Shown in pieces: positions 39,354-49,020 of a stretch of 64,000 bases of DNA. A program made the position numbers and the translations under genes. The stretch is from the NCBI RefSeq assembly GCF_028890485.2, contig NZ_JARCHV010000001.1, forward strand, positions 720,698 to 784,697, read 5' to 3'. The notes beneath the pieces are model-generated. The model had not been told where the DNA came from and did no database searches. It saw only the letters and a program-made list of their open reading frames with translations. Within the stretch, counting starts at the first letter, position 1, and every line of letters begins with the position of its first letter. This DNA is from Planococcus sp. SK3692. Its GTDB lineage: Bacteria; Bacillota; Bacilli; Bacillales_A; Planococcaceae.

Positions 39354-41153
39354 TTATCCCTCTTCTGCAGTCAATTTGATGAATTCCTCGACATCTTTTG
39401 TACATAAGGCAATGCCTTTTTCCCAGAAGGCTTTTTCGGTAATGTCTTCCCCGAGATGCTTCATCGCCAAATCTTCTGTGCTCATGACCGCCGTATCACG
39501 GAGCAAGGCCATATACTTCTCTTCAAATCCCTGTCCTTCTTCTAGCGCTTTCGCATACACGCTGAGCGAGAACAGGTAGCCGAATGTGTAAGGGAAATTA
39601 TAAAATGGCACATCGGTGATATAGAAATGCAATTTCGATGCCCAGAAATGCGGATGTCCTTCGGATAAACTTCCGGCAAACGCTTCCTCTTGTGCTTGTT
39701 CCATTAATTCGTTCAAGCGGCTCGCCGGTACCACGCCATTCTTGCGCTCTTCGTAGAATCTCGTCTCGAACAGGAAGCGGGCATGGATGTTCATGAAAAA
39801 TGCCACACTGCGCTGAATCTTGTCTTCCAATAAAGAGATTTTCTCTTCTTTGGCCACAGCATTCTTGACCGCTGCGTCGGCTACAATCATTTCCGCAAAC
39901 GTCGATGCCGTTTCAGCAACGTTCATCGCATAGCTGCGGTTCAAGTCATGCATCGGTTGCAGCGCATGTGTATGGAAAGCATGCCCCAACTCATGGGCGA
40001 GTGTCGCAACATTGGACATCGATCCGCCATAAGTCATGAAGATGCGCGACTCTCCGCTTTTGGGGAGCGAAGTGCAAAAGCCACCAGGCATCTTATGCGC
40101 GCGGTCTTCTGCTTCCACCCATCCGTTTTCCAGCGCGTGGCGGGAGAAATTCTCCAATTCCGGGCCGAATTTCCCGAAATGGCGGATGATGAACTCCGAT
40201 CCTTGCGCGTAGTCAAACGACTGAGAGTTTTCCACGACCGGTGCGTCGACATCATACCAGGCGAGCTTGTCTTTACCAAGCAATTGCGCCTTGCGCGCCA
40301 AGTAATCCACAAACGGCTGTTTATGTTCGCTGATGGCTTGCCACATGACGTCCAAGGTTTCCTGCTTCATGCGATTCATCTGCAACGGCTCTTCCAGCAC
40401 ATTGTCGACGCCGCGCTTATTATACATTTGCAGCCGGAATCCCGCGAGTGAGTTCAAGGTCTTCGCAAATAGTTCTTCTTTTTCTCCCCATGCCGCTTCC
40501 AGCTTGTCGTACGCTTCCTTGCGCACCTGACCGTCTTGGTGGGAGCTTAAATTATTCGCCTGTCCCACCGACAGCGTCTTCTGTTCCCCATCTACATTCA
40601 CTTGGACCGATACAGAAGCAATCAGCAAATCGTATAATTCGCTCCATGCGTGATAGCCATCGATGCCGAGCGATGTGATGAGCCCTTCCTCTTGCTCTGA
40701 CAGCAGCCGTTCCGCTTCTTTGCGCCATTCATCCAATACAAATGCAAATTCCTTCAACTCTTCAGTCGAAAGCAGCTCTGACCAGACATTCGGGTCCGTC
40801 TCCATGAGCGCCTGTTTGAATTTCAAAAAAGCACTTTGGAAACGAGATCTCATAAGCCCGACTTCACTTTGCAGCAAGGCCGCTTTTTTGTCTTCAGTGT
40901 TTTGCGCCATCAAGCAGCCGATAAACGCTCCGGCTTGGCGGAGGTCCACCGATACATCACTGGTCTTTTCCAAGAACGCCGCCAAACGCTTTGCGTCGTC
41001 CGTTTGTTTCGGGACATCGAATGCGGCGGCGGCTTGTTCGAAATCGGCCAGCTTATCGCCTGTTGCATTTAGATGTGTTCTCAACTCAGCTGACTCGCTT
41101 CCCCCTGAAAATAAACTATCGAGCTCCCATACTTCCGGATATGTATTGGTCAT
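39354..41153 (-). CDS. pepF: M3 family oligoendopeptidase F
   Basis: A 599-residue cytosolic zinc peptidase degrading oligopeptides. The zinc motif HELGH with downstream glutamate (NVAETASTFAEM) is intact. The length fits PepF. The ATG at 41153 has GGGGGA upstream; the seven codons before it lack a good ribosome-binding site. It could process peptides imported by the app transporter; that link is inference. Confidence 0.93.
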   Translation of the reverse strand: MTNTYPEVWELDSLFSGGSESAELRTHLNATGDKLADFEQAAAAFDVPKQTDDAKRLAAFLEKTSDVSVDLRQAGAFIGCLMAQNTEDKKAALLQSEVGLMRSRFQSAFLKFKQALMETDPNVWSELLSTEELKEFAFVLDEWRKEAERLLSEQEEGLITSLGIDGYHAWSELYDLLIASVSVQVNVDGEQKTLSVGQANNLSSHQDGQVRKEAYDKLEAAWGEKEELFAKTLNSLAGFRLQMYNKRGVDNVLEEPLQMNRMKQETLDVMWQAISEHKQPFVDYLARKAQLLGKDKLAWYDVDAPVVENSQSFDYAQGSEFIIRHFGKFGPELENFSRHALENGWVEAEDRAHKMPGGFCTSLPKSGESRIFMTYGGSMSNVATLAHELGHAFHTHALQPMHDLNRSYAMNVAETASTFAEMIVADAAVKNAVAKEEKISLLEDKIQRSVAFFMNIHARFLFETRFYEERKNGVVPASRLNELMEQAQEEAFAGSLSEGHPHFWASKLHFYITDVPFYNFPYTFGYLFSLSVYAKALEEGQGFEEKYMALLRDTAVMSTEDLAMKHLGEDITEKAFWEKGIALCTKDVEEFIKLTAEEG

Positions 41154-41339
41154 CTTTTTTCCCCCTGCATTCACGAATTTTCAAAATACATTAATAAGTA
41201 TAACATCTCACTCCACGGAACGGGAACGGCGACTGCCCGGCACTTTTCACGATATCGCCATTTTTCAAAAACTTCCTGCACTTTCTTGTTGGTCGTGCGG
41301 GCTGTCGAGTTTATACTGATATTTGAGGAGGGATTTCAT

Positions 41340-42080
41340 ATGATTCGCGTACTGCTGATGACGCTGGCATTTATCGCCGTCGTCACCATGAATGCCTTGG
41401 CGAATATACTGCCGATCAACGGTCAGACTACCGGTGAAATCTCCGACCGTGTGCCGGTCCTCTTTACGCCGGCCGGTTATGCATTTTCCATCTGGTCCGT
41501 TATATATATTTTATTGGCTATCTGGATCATCGGCTTTTGGCTGCGCTTGAAAAAAGGAGTGCACCCTTCAGCAAAAGTATCATTGTATTTCATCTTGAGC
41601 GCTGTTTTCAATATCGCCTGGCTGCTTTGCTGGCATTATGAGTTCTTTATTTGGTCGATCGCTGCAATGATTGCCTATCTATTGTCGCTAATCGCTTTAT
41701 ACTTGGAATACGGAAACGATGAACGTGGCTTTATGGAACGTTTGCCGGTCTCCGTCAATCTTGGCTGGATCAGTGTTGCGACCATCGCTAACATTAGCTA
41801 TGTGTTGACTTTCTACAGCTGGAGCGGCTGGGGGCTGAGCGATCAATTATGGACGGTCATCATGTTGACTGTGGCGACCGCATTGGCGCTTCATATACGC
41901 TTCCACCATTCAGATATTCCGCTGACTTTGGTCTTTATCTGGGCATTTGTCGCAATCGCCGTCCGCCACGGCATGGACGAGATGCTGGTCAGTACGGCAG
42001 CTTTATTCCTGAGCGGCGTTTTACTAACGGGTATCCTGCTGATCAAGAAAAAGCCGTCAAAACCGAATATGACGCCATAA
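41340..42080 (+). CDS. TspO/MBR-related membrane protein
   Basis: A 246-residue membrane protein with about seven hydrophobic helices and many tryptophans, resembling the larger tryptophan-rich TspO/MBR relatives (FTPAGYAFSIWSVIYILL matches the conserved first loop). GAGGAGGG lies 7 bases before the ATG at 41340. Function in Bacilli is unknown. Confidence 0.82.
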   Translation: MIRVLLMTLAFIAVVTMNALANILPINGQTTGEISDRVPVLFTPAGYAFSIWSVIYILLAIWIIGFWLRLKKGVHPSAKVSLYFILSAVFNIAWLLCWHYEFFIWSIAAMIAYLLSLIALYLEYGNDERGFMERLPVSVNLGWISVATIANISYVLTFYSWSGWGLSDQLWTVIMLTVATALALHIRFHHSDIPLTLVFIWAFVAIAVRHGMDEMLVSTAALFLSGVLLTGILLIKKKPSKPNMTP

Positions 42081-42110
42081 AAAAACAACCATCGACTGAT
42101 GGTTGTTTTT
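42081..42110. terminator. Terminator, left copy of a duplicated hairpin
   Basis: Palindromic 30-mer with stem AAAAACAACCATC / GATGGTTGTTTTT directly after the TspO-like stop. The identical 30-mer recurs at 42349-42378, flanking a 238-bp insert. Confidence 0.85.
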
Positions 42111-42348
42111 CAGAGTGTTGAAGAAGTCTATTAACCCATTACGAATTAAAAGGAGAATATCTTTACAACATTCAAAAATCAGTGATCAAACTAAGTACTT
42201 GGAGAAGCGTTCGCTCGACTCCTGTAGATCAGCGAGACGACCGAGACCCCGCAAGACGCGAAGCGGCTGAGGAGGCTTGGGCGCGAGCCCACGGAAAGCG
42301 AGCGATAAGCTTCGGAAAATACGATTTCTTATCTTTCTCGACAGCCTG
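42111..42348. mobile_element. MITE-like element inserted in a shared terminator
   Basis: A 238-bp segment flanked by an exact 30-bp direct repeat (the terminator). Its ends are imperfect inverted repeats: CAGAGTGTTGAAGAAG at the left and, reversed, CAGGCTGTCGAGAAAG at the right (11 of 16 identical). It has no coding capacity. The interior (about 42210-42305) contains GGAGAAGCGTTCGCTCGACT, CGAGACCCCGCAAG and GGCTGAGGAGGCTTGG, of a kind common as Bacillaceae intergenic repeats. IS1182-type elements are known for variable, long target duplications and insertion in palindromes, so a non-autonomous relative is plausible. Confidence 0.65.
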
Positions 42349-42378
42349 AAAAACAACCATCGACTGATGGTTGTTTTT
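42349..42378. terminator. Terminator, right copy of the duplicated hairpin
   Basis: Exact copy of the 30-mer at 42081-42110, now 14 bp from the end of the convergent methionine aminopeptidase gene, with extra T's on the plus side. It probably served both genes before the insertion. Confidence 0.85.
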
Positions 42379-42392
42379 TTGATTCAATGATT

Positions 42393-43163
<771 letters not shown>

Positions 43164-43273
43164 CTATTCTATTTGAGCATTATACCATAGAATAAGCCGC
43201 TCTCGCCTCTCATACCATTCATCAATTCCCATAAATAACCAATGAAGAACGTTTATTATTTTCTTTATCCATT

Positions 43274-43302
43274 AAAAAAACCGCCTATCGCTAGGCGGTT
43301 TT
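43274..43302 (-). terminator. Terminator of thiT
   Basis: Stem AAAACCGCCTA / TAGGCGGTTTT with a T-run on the minus strand, 3-30 bp after the thiT stop. Confidence 0.9.
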
Positions 43303-43304
43303 GA

Positions 43305-43880
43305 TCATGAATCCGGCTGTGTCAGCCGCGGCGCTGTAATGAACAGTAACGAGCAGATGACAGCCGCGACAATTGCGACAGGTATCATATAGGTGGCGTT
43401 GTAGACCGCTGAATAGATGAAGACATTGCCATCAGCAAACATGCCGAAGAACAGGATCCCCGTAATGACGTGAATCACATAACGGAGAAATGAACCGATC
43501 AAGACACCCAGCGCGACCATGGCAATGATTTTCCCGGTCTTTTTCGCTTGCACGGCTTCTAAGTAACGGCCGCGCACGATGCCGGCTAAGCCGACGACGC
43601 CATATGCCAGCAAATAATCCAGAACAACTTGCATGACGACAAAGCCGAACGACAGCGGCGCAACTGAGATGAAACCCGTGACAATCTGCAGCAAGCCGAC
43701 CAACAGCCCCGTGACGACACCTGCGGCGATCCCTCTTCGGAAAGCCATCAGCACGATGGGGATCATGACTAGGCTGACCGATCCCCCTTGCGGCATGCGA
43801 AAGGCGATAAAATCCAAGACAAAGCCGAGTGCTGCAAAAATCGCAATTTCGACCATTAATAATACACGTTTATTTCTCAT
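43305..43880 (-). CDS. thiT: Thiamine transporter ThiT (ECF S component)
   Basis: A 191-residue membrane protein with six helices, the substrate-binding subunit of an energy-coupling-factor thiamine importer (formerly YuaJ). The motif ALGFVLDFIAFRMPQGGSVSLVMIPI and a later NATYMIP-type helix are typical. The shared EcfA/A'/T module must be encoded elsewhere. A TPP riboswitch and attenuator lie upstream, confirming thiamine control. GGAGG is 8 bases before the ATG. Confidence 0.95.
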   Translation of the reverse strand: MRNKRVLLMVEIAIFAALGFVLDFIAFRMPQGGSVSLVMIPIVLMAFRRGIAAGVVTGLLVGLLQIVTGFISVAPLSFGFVVMQVVLDYLLAYGVVGLAGIVRGRYLEAVQAKKTGKIIAMVALGVLIGSFLRYVIHVITGILFFGMFADGNVFIYSAVYNATYMIPVAIVAAVICSLLFITAPRLTQPDS

Positions 43881-43940
43881 TCAAACTGCCTCCTTTTAGA
43901 TTTGCACATCACCAGAAGGACCGTTTTTTAAAAACCATAT

Positions 43941-43972
43941 AAAAAACGGCGCCAGGACAGATCCTGGCGCCG
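43941..43972 (-). terminator. TPP-riboswitch attenuator hairpin
   Basis: Strong stem CGGCGCCAGGA / TCCTGGCGCCG followed by TTTTTT on the minus strand, between the riboswitch and thiT. It would form when TPP is bound. Confidence 0.9.
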
Positions 43973-43990
43973 ATAGGGCCGGTTTTCCAT

Positions 43991-44073
43991 CCACATCCCT
44001 GCGCAAGTGTTAACTTACAGGTTCGAAGGGTAAGAACATAATCGTTCACTCTCAGCCAAAGCTCCCCTTGTGG
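43991..44073 (-). ncRNA. TPP (thiamine pyrophosphate) riboswitch
   Basis: The minus strand carries the THI-element landmarks in order: CCACAAGGGGAGC, GGCTGAGAGTGAA, ACCCTTCGAACCTG, AAGTTAACACTTGCGCAGGGA, with closing stem CCACA / TGTGG. It lies in the thiT leader and is followed by an intrinsic terminator, so high TPP should cause premature termination. Confidence 0.96.
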
Positions 44074-44199
44074 TGTATACAATTATTCCGCTATTATGTG
44101 TATTGTACACAACGTAAGTTTGGCTTGCAAGGCCGTTTCAGCCAAACGGATTAGGGTAGTTAGAAAATAGCAAACTTTGTGGAAGGTGGTGGAGGCAGT

Positions 44200-45300
44200 T
44201 TGGAAACTGCCGAATCAATGATTGATTTATTGAAGGATTTAATCAAAATCGAAAGCGATACGAAAGAAGGGGCGAACGAGGCGCTGATGTTCTGCTCTGC
44301 CTGGCTCAAGGCAAAAGGCGAAGAAGTCGAAGTACACGATAATGACGGCTATCTCATGCTGACAGCAGCCAAGGGGCATGGCGCAGAAAAGATCATCTGG
44401 AACGGCCATGTCGACGTCGTGCCGGGACATAAAGAGCAATTTTCCCCTATCGAAGAAGGCGACAAATTGTATGGCCGCGGTTCTGCGGACATGAAAGCCG
44501 GGGTCGCAGCAATGATGCAGGCATTTGTTGAACTCGATGCCTCCGCATTGCCCCGCGAAGTGCATCTGCACATTGTCACCGACGAAGAGATTGGCGGGCG
44601 CAACACATCGAAATGGCTGGTCGATCAAGGCCATTACGGCGATTTCGTTATTTGCGGCGAGCCAACCCATTTGAAAATCGGCTTGCAATCAAAAGGCATC
44701 CTAAGAATGGATTTGACATTCAAAGGCAAGCCAGCCCATGGATCGCGCCCCTGGGAGGGCATTAACGCCATCGAATCAGCGATGAAATTCCATGCCGGCA
44801 TGAGCGATTTGCCGTTCCGCAAAGAATCGACTGAATACTATGAGCAACCCTCAGTCAACTTGCCAATCATCAACGCAGGCGACCGTTATAACGTCGTTCC
44901 GGAAATTTGCAAGATGTCCTACGATATCCGCTTCATGCCCGGGCAGGACAAAGACGAAATCGTCCGCCAGATGAAACAGCTGGCCGAAACACTCGATGTC
45001 GACATGGAATACAAAGCGAGCGGTTCGACCCCTGCTTTGACAACAACAGACGATCATCCGTACATCCAGACTTTGATGAAGGCCGTCGAGTCGACATTAT
45101 CGGAACAGCCGGTGCTGTTCGGTCAGCACGGTGCTGCTGACACCCGTTATTATGCCGAGAAAATCGGCGGACAAGGCGCCATCGAATTCGGGCCGAGTGG
45201 AGACGATTGGCATGGCAACGCAGAATATGTCTCCATTTCAAGCGTCCATTCCTATAAGGATATCCTGATCGCACACGCCTCCGCCCCGACCGATGTTTAA
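44200..45300 (+). CDS. M20 family metallohydrolase (ArgE/DapE-like deacylase)
   Basis: A 366-residue zinc hydrolase of the ArgE/DapE/CPG2 family. Metal and catalytic residues fit NGHVDVVPG (His), GSADMKAG (Asp), TDEEIGG (catalytic Glu), CGEPT (Glu) and DDWHGNAEY (His). It could be an acetylornithine deacetylase, a succinyl-diaminopimelate desuccinylase or a peptidase; context does not decide. A TTG start at 44200 follows GGTGGTGGAGG; an earlier GTG at 44179 has no ribosome-binding site. Confidence 0.85.
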   Translation: METAESMIDLLKDLIKIESDTKEGANEALMFCSAWLKAKGEEVEVHDNDGYLMLTAAKGHGAEKIIWNGHVDVVPGHKEQFSPIEEGDKLYGRGSADMKAGVAAMMQAFVELDASALPREVHLHIVTDEEIGGRNTSKWLVDQGHYGDFVICGEPTHLKIGLQSKGILRMDLTFKGKPAHGSRPWEGINAIESAMKFHAGMSDLPFRKESTEYYEQPSVNLPIINAGDRYNVVPEICKMSYDIRFMPGQDKDEIVRQMKQLAETLDVDMEYKASGSTPALTTTDDHPYIQTLMKAVESTLSEQPVLFGQHGAADTRYYAEKIGGQGAIEFGPSGDDWHGNAEYVSISSVHSYKDILIAHASAPTDV

Positions 45301-45364
45301 TAAAAGCTGAAATCGGGAAAACTCTATTAAACCTCAATACGAAAAAATGAATGGAGCGATAAAT

Positions 45365-45514
45365 ATGGCTATTGGAAGACTTGTCAGATCTGCGATCAAA
45401 TACGGGCCGATTGCATACCCAATCATCCGTAAAGTGATGAATAACCGCAAAAAGAACAACGCAAACAATGAAAATGATGCACGCAACCGCAGCGACTCAC
45501 CAAAAAGCCGCTGA
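45365..45514 (+). CDS. Small basic protein, 49 residues
   Basis: A short frame starting MAIGRLVRSAIKYGPIAYPII with a basic, Asn-rich tail (NNRKKNNANNENDARNR). GGAG lies 8 bases before the ATG, and a clear terminator follows the stop. The N-terminal amphipathic/hydrophobic stretch suggests membrane association. No family recognised with certainty; similar short proteins occur in other Bacilli. Confidence 0.65.
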   Translation: MAIGRLVRSAIKYGPIAYPIIRKVMNNRKKNNANNENDARNRSDSPKSR

Positions 45515-45520
45515 ACGATA

Positions 45521-45560
45521 AAAGCCCGAGAAAATGATCCATTTTCTCGGGCTTTTTTTA
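45521..45560. terminator. Bidirectional terminator after the 49-residue gene
   Basis: Stem AAAGCCCGAGAAAAT / ATTTTCTCGGGCTTT with T-run on the plus strand and A's on the other side; the GDSL esterase gene converges. Confidence 0.9.
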
Positions 45561-45574
45561 TTTGAGTTGAACTT

Positions 45575-46519
45575 TTAAACAAACGGCAACGCCTGGCGGA
45601 TCGCTAGATAATCAAGTTTCTCACCTTCAAACGGCTTGGCAGCAGAATCATCATCTGAAGCCTCTTCCGTAGCAGGCTCTTCTTCTGCTCCATCCGATTC
45701 ACCTGATGGCTGTTCCTCTTCTTGTTCCTGCATTTGCTGGATTTCTTCAAAAGTAACAGGCGCCGGTTCCGGCAGTTCTGCATCTTCTACTTCAAATCCT
45801 TCGCCGTAATGCTCGAAAAAGGCGTTTGCCATCTCCTGATAGCCACCCACATTTGGATGGACATCACCGGAATTCGGGACGAGTTCAACTGCATCCTCAC
45901 CAAAACGGTCGGCTACATCGACAAATATCGCGCCTGCCTGTTCCGCTTCCTGTTCGAGGATGGCGTTTAATTGTTCCAACTGCCCAGCCGTACCTTGCTT
46001 CTGGCTGTCACGGGCGTGCGGATAGGCAAAATAATAGCCCATGACGTAGATATCGGCTGATGGCGCAAGTTCTTCCAATTCAGCCAGAATCGTTTTGACA
46101 TTTTCACGCGCCGCATTCAGTGCGTAATCTGCCTGTATCTCTTCAAAACTCAAAGCGCCTTCAGCGGCATTGGCTTGCACGAGACGCAGCAAATCATTCG
46201 CGCCGGCAGACACCGTGATGATGTTCGCCTGGCTGAGCAGTTCTTTTGCTTCATCCGACTCGATGCTTTCCAAGACATCACCTGTAGTGAATCCAGGAAA
46301 CGCCAAGTCTTTCGAATAGAACGCCAGTGGCTGGTTGCGCGTCAATTCCTGCGCAATCAAATCTGAATAACCGCTGTCGATTGACCGGTTTGGCGTCTGG
46401 CCTGCCGCCAGTGAATCGCCAATGGCTACATAAGCGGCAGGTATTTGCGGCTCTGCAGATGCCGTGTTTCCAGCCAATAATAAAAGCCCTGCCGCCACCA
46501 TACTCATCGTCTTTTTCAT
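45575..46519 (-). CDS. Secreted SGNH/GDSL-family esterase
   Basis: A 314-residue protein with a signal peptide (MKKTMSMVAAGLLLLAGNTASA). The SGNH blocks are GDSLAAG (nucleophile Ser, about residue 35), SAGANDLL (Asn) and DVHPNVGGY (Asp/His). After about residue 225 it has an unusually acidic Glu/Asp/Ser/Pro-rich linker, then a short C-terminal end GEKLDYLAIRQALPFV. It probably acts outside the membrane as a lipase/esterase or deacetylase. Substrate unknown. Confidence 0.87.
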   Translation of the reverse strand: MKKTMSMVAAGLLLLAGNTASAEPQIPAAYVAIGDSLAAGQTPNRSIDSGYSDLIAQELTRNQPLAFYSKDLAFPGFTTGDVLESIESDEAKELLSQANIITVSAGANDLLRLVQANAAEGALSFEEIQADYALNAARENVKTILAELEELAPSADIYVMGYYFAYPHARDSQKQGTAGQLEQLNAILEQEAEQAGAIFVDVADRFGEDAVELVPNSGDVHPNVGGYQEMANAFFEHYGEGFEVEDAELPEPAPVTFEEIQQMQEQEEEQPSGESDGAEEEPATEEASDDDSAAKPFEGEKLDYLAIRQALPFV

Positions 46520-46531
46520 ATGCTCACCTCG

Positions 46532-47755
46532 TTAGAATGCCCAATTTCCTTTTCGGAAAATTGCTTCGGTCTTGCCGTCTTCTGTTATGCCATCGATATC
46601 CATCTCGCTCGAGCCAATCATGAAATCCTCATGGACAATCGATGTATTCAATCCGTAATCTTTTAATTGCTCGCGCTCTAAGTCTTTTCCGCCTTCGAGG
46701 CAAGTTGGATAGGAATCGCCGATCGCCAAATGGTTCGATGCGTTTTCATCGAACAAGGTATTGTAGAACAAAATGCCGGAAGCCGAAATCGGTGATTCAA
46801 CCGGCACAAGCGCCACTTCCCCCAGATATGCGGCACCTTCATCGGCTGAAATCAATTCATCGAGCAGTTCCTGCCCGACTTCTGCCTGTGCTTTTGTAAT
46901 ACGGCCGTTTTCAAAGCCCAACGTGAAGCCATCGATGATATTTCCTTGGTAGACGAGCGGCTTCGTATTGCGTACGGTGCCTTCGACTTCCAGTTTGGCC
47001 GGAACGGTATACACTTCTTCAGTCGGCATATTGGCGATAAACGGCACATGGTCCGGTGTGTGGGAAGCACCGCTCATCCAAATATGGCCATCTGGCAAGC
47101 CGATCGTTAAATCAGTGCCTGGTGCACGGTAATGCAATTTTCGGTAGCGACGCTCGTTCAATGCAGCCGCCCGCCGTTCCAGGTTGGCGATATGCTCCTG
47201 CCACAATGCGACTGCATCACCGTCTCCTATGCGCACGGTCTGGAAAATCGCTTGCCATAAAGCGGCCATTTGGTCCTGTTCGTCCGGGAATACTTTTTGT
47301 GCCCATTTTTCGGAAGGAATCGCGACGATCGACCAAGCGATCTTATCGGAGCCAACCGCCTGGCGGTAACGTTCCAATGCTTTTCCTGCAGATTTTTGTG
47401 CATCGCTCAGCCGTTTTGCCGGAATGCCGGTAAGCAAGTCCGGGTCTTCCGCATCGATCCACAGAAATGCGCCTTTTTGGTCAATGATGGCGTCGCGCTG
47501 TTTAACGACCCACTCCGGAAATTCATGAAACGCGGCGTCTGGCGCCAATTCATAATGGGTCCGTATCACTGACGGGTCCGAGAAAGCGATATGAACTTGC
47601 TTGGCTCCGGCTTCATAGGCTTTCTCGACGACTAAACGCGTGAACTCCACGGTATCGGTCGTCGTTGCAATCAATAGCTCCTGCCCTGGCTGGATGTTGA
47701 CACCGACTCGGACGGTCAATTCCGCATATTGCGCTAATTTGTCCTGAAAGCTCAT
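46532..47755 (-). CDS. M29 family aminopeptidase (second copy)
   Basis: A 407-residue M29 aminopeptidase, clearly paralogous to the one at 35038-36270 (same MPTEEVYTVP, GEVALVP, DENASNHLAIG and HEDFMIGS metal-site blocks, and the same GNWAF C-terminus). Its ATG overlaps the yfmL stop by one base (TAATG), so it is translated from the yfmL transcript. Confidence 0.92.
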   Translation of the reverse strand: MSFQDKLAQYAELTVRVGVNIQPGQELLIATTTDTVEFTRLVVEKAYEAGAKQVHIAFSDPSVIRTHYELAPDAAFHEFPEWVVKQRDAIIDQKGAFLWIDAEDPDLLTGIPAKRLSDAQKSAGKALERYRQAVGSDKIAWSIVAIPSEKWAQKVFPDEQDQMAALWQAIFQTVRIGDGDAVALWQEHIANLERRAAALNERRYRKLHYRAPGTDLTIGLPDGHIWMSGASHTPDHVPFIANMPTEEVYTVPAKLEVEGTVRNTKPLVYQGNIIDGFTLGFENGRITKAQAEVGQELLDELISADEGAAYLGEVALVPVESPISASGILFYNTLFDENASNHLAIGDSYPTCLEGGKDLEREQLKDYGLNTSIVHEDFMIGSSEMDIDGITEDGKTEAIFRKGNWAF

Positions 47756-48912
47756 TATTTTTTCCCCTTCGGTGTCATGGTTTTGCTATTGCCTTCAATC
47801 AACTCGCCGCCATGCATGATTTTTTGCACCGGCTTGTTCGGCAATTCTTTGGTCAATTTCTTGTAATGTTTTTCGTCCGCATAAGCCAGAAGCGTCAACA
47901 CTTCCCCATCAGCCCCTGCGCGCCCGGTTCTGCCGGAACGGTGCAAATACTGCTCGACTGTCATCGGTGCATCAACGTGGATGACATGCGTTAATTGGTC
48001 GATATCAAGTCCACGTGCTGCCACTTCGGTCGCGATCAATACAGCCGTGTCGCCTTTGCGGAAATTGTCCAATGCTTTCTTGCGTTCTTCTTTTTTCATT
48101 TCGGAATGTAAAGTCGCGATTTTGGCGTCGCGGAATTTCAACTTGCTTTCCTTCATCAACACTTGGTCAAGGTTGTTGACGAACGCAAGTGCCTTTACGT
48201 CTTTCATATGCGAGAGGCTGCGAAGCAAGTCGGTCTTGTCGCGCTCATCCACTTTAATGAACGAATGCGTCACTTTGCCCTGTTTTGGCAACTGTTCAGC
48301 AGATACTTGCAAGCGTGTCGGCTGCTTCATCAGGCGTTCTGCCACCAATTCGATTTCCTCGGTGATGGTCGCCGATACCAATACGAGCTGGCGATCTTGC
48401 TGCGTTCTTTCGATGAGGTCCTTCATGATGCCGCGGTGCTCCCGTGCCATCAATTGGTCGCCTTCATCAAGCACCATGATGCGCACCTCGTGCATTTTGA
48501 GTTTCTTGGTCTTGACCAATTCATTCAAGCGTCCCGGTGTACCGACAACAATCGTCGGTTTTTTCTTCAGCTTGTCCAATTGCCGTTGGATATTCGCGCC
48601 GCCAATCAACGGCGTGACAGTGACATCCGTCCCGGTTGTCCATTCACGCAAGACATTGACGATTTGCATCGCGAGTTCCTGTGAAGGCGCGATGATCATC
48701 GCTTGCGTATTCGGTTTTTTCGGGTCGACTCGTTCCAAGATCGGCAACAAGTAAGCCAGTGTTTTTCCCGAACCGGTCGGAGATTCCGCTACGATGTCGT
48801 TTCCTGCGAGCATTTCCGGAATCATCTGTTCCTGGATCGGCATCGCTTCGGTAAAGCTGGTTTGTTTCCATTTGTCCTGCCAGACAGGACTTAATTCTTC
48901 TATAAAATTCAT
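47755..48912 (-). CDS. yfmL: DEAD-box RNA helicase YfmL
   Basis: A 385-residue DEAD-box helicase with Q motif, Walker A SPTGSGKT, motif II as DEGD (VLDEGDQL) rather than DEAD, SAT motif VSATI, and motif VI HRSGRTGRAG. Length without a C-terminal RNA-binding domain and the position in a yfm-like block fit B. subtilis YfmL, which works in ribosome assembly and cold growth. The Ala to Gly change in the name-giving motif is worth noting. AAGGTGG precedes the ATG. Confidence 0.88.
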   Translation of the reverse strand: MNFIEELSPVWQDKWKQTSFTEAMPIQEQMIPEMLAGNDIVAESPTGSGKTLAYLLPILERVDPKKPNTQAMIIAPSQELAMQIVNVLREWTTGTDVTVTPLIGGANIQRQLDKLKKKPTIVVGTPGRLNELVKTKKLKMHEVRIMVLDEGDQLMAREHRGIMKDLIERTQQDRQLVLVSATITEEIELVAERLMKQPTRLQVSAEQLPKQGKVTHSFIKVDERDKTDLLRSLSHMKDVKALAFVNNLDQVLMKESKLKFRDAKIATLHSEMKKEERKKALDNFRKGDTAVLIATEVAARGLDIDQLTHVIHVDAPMTVEQYLHRSGRTGRAGADGEVLTLLAYADEKHYKKLTKELPNKPVQKIMHGGELIEGNSKTMTPKGKK

Positions 48913-48983
48913 GTGTCATTCCACCTTCTTTTCGATGCCTTAAGTGTACCATATCCGGCACTTTGCCGCTTTTTTGGCAAATG

Positions 48984-49016
48984 AAAAGGCGGTACCTTTT
49001 TTAAAAGGAACCGCCT
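48984..49016 (-). terminator. Terminator of the drug exporter gene
   Basis: Stem AGGCGGTTCCTTTT / AAAAGGTACCGCCT with one mismatch and T's after it on the minus strand, just after the MFS stop. Confidence 0.75.
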
Positions 49017-49020
49017 CTAT

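Noticed and set aside
42111-42348. Full insertion sequence.
   Set aside because: Only 238 bp with no transposase frame; at most a non-autonomous element.
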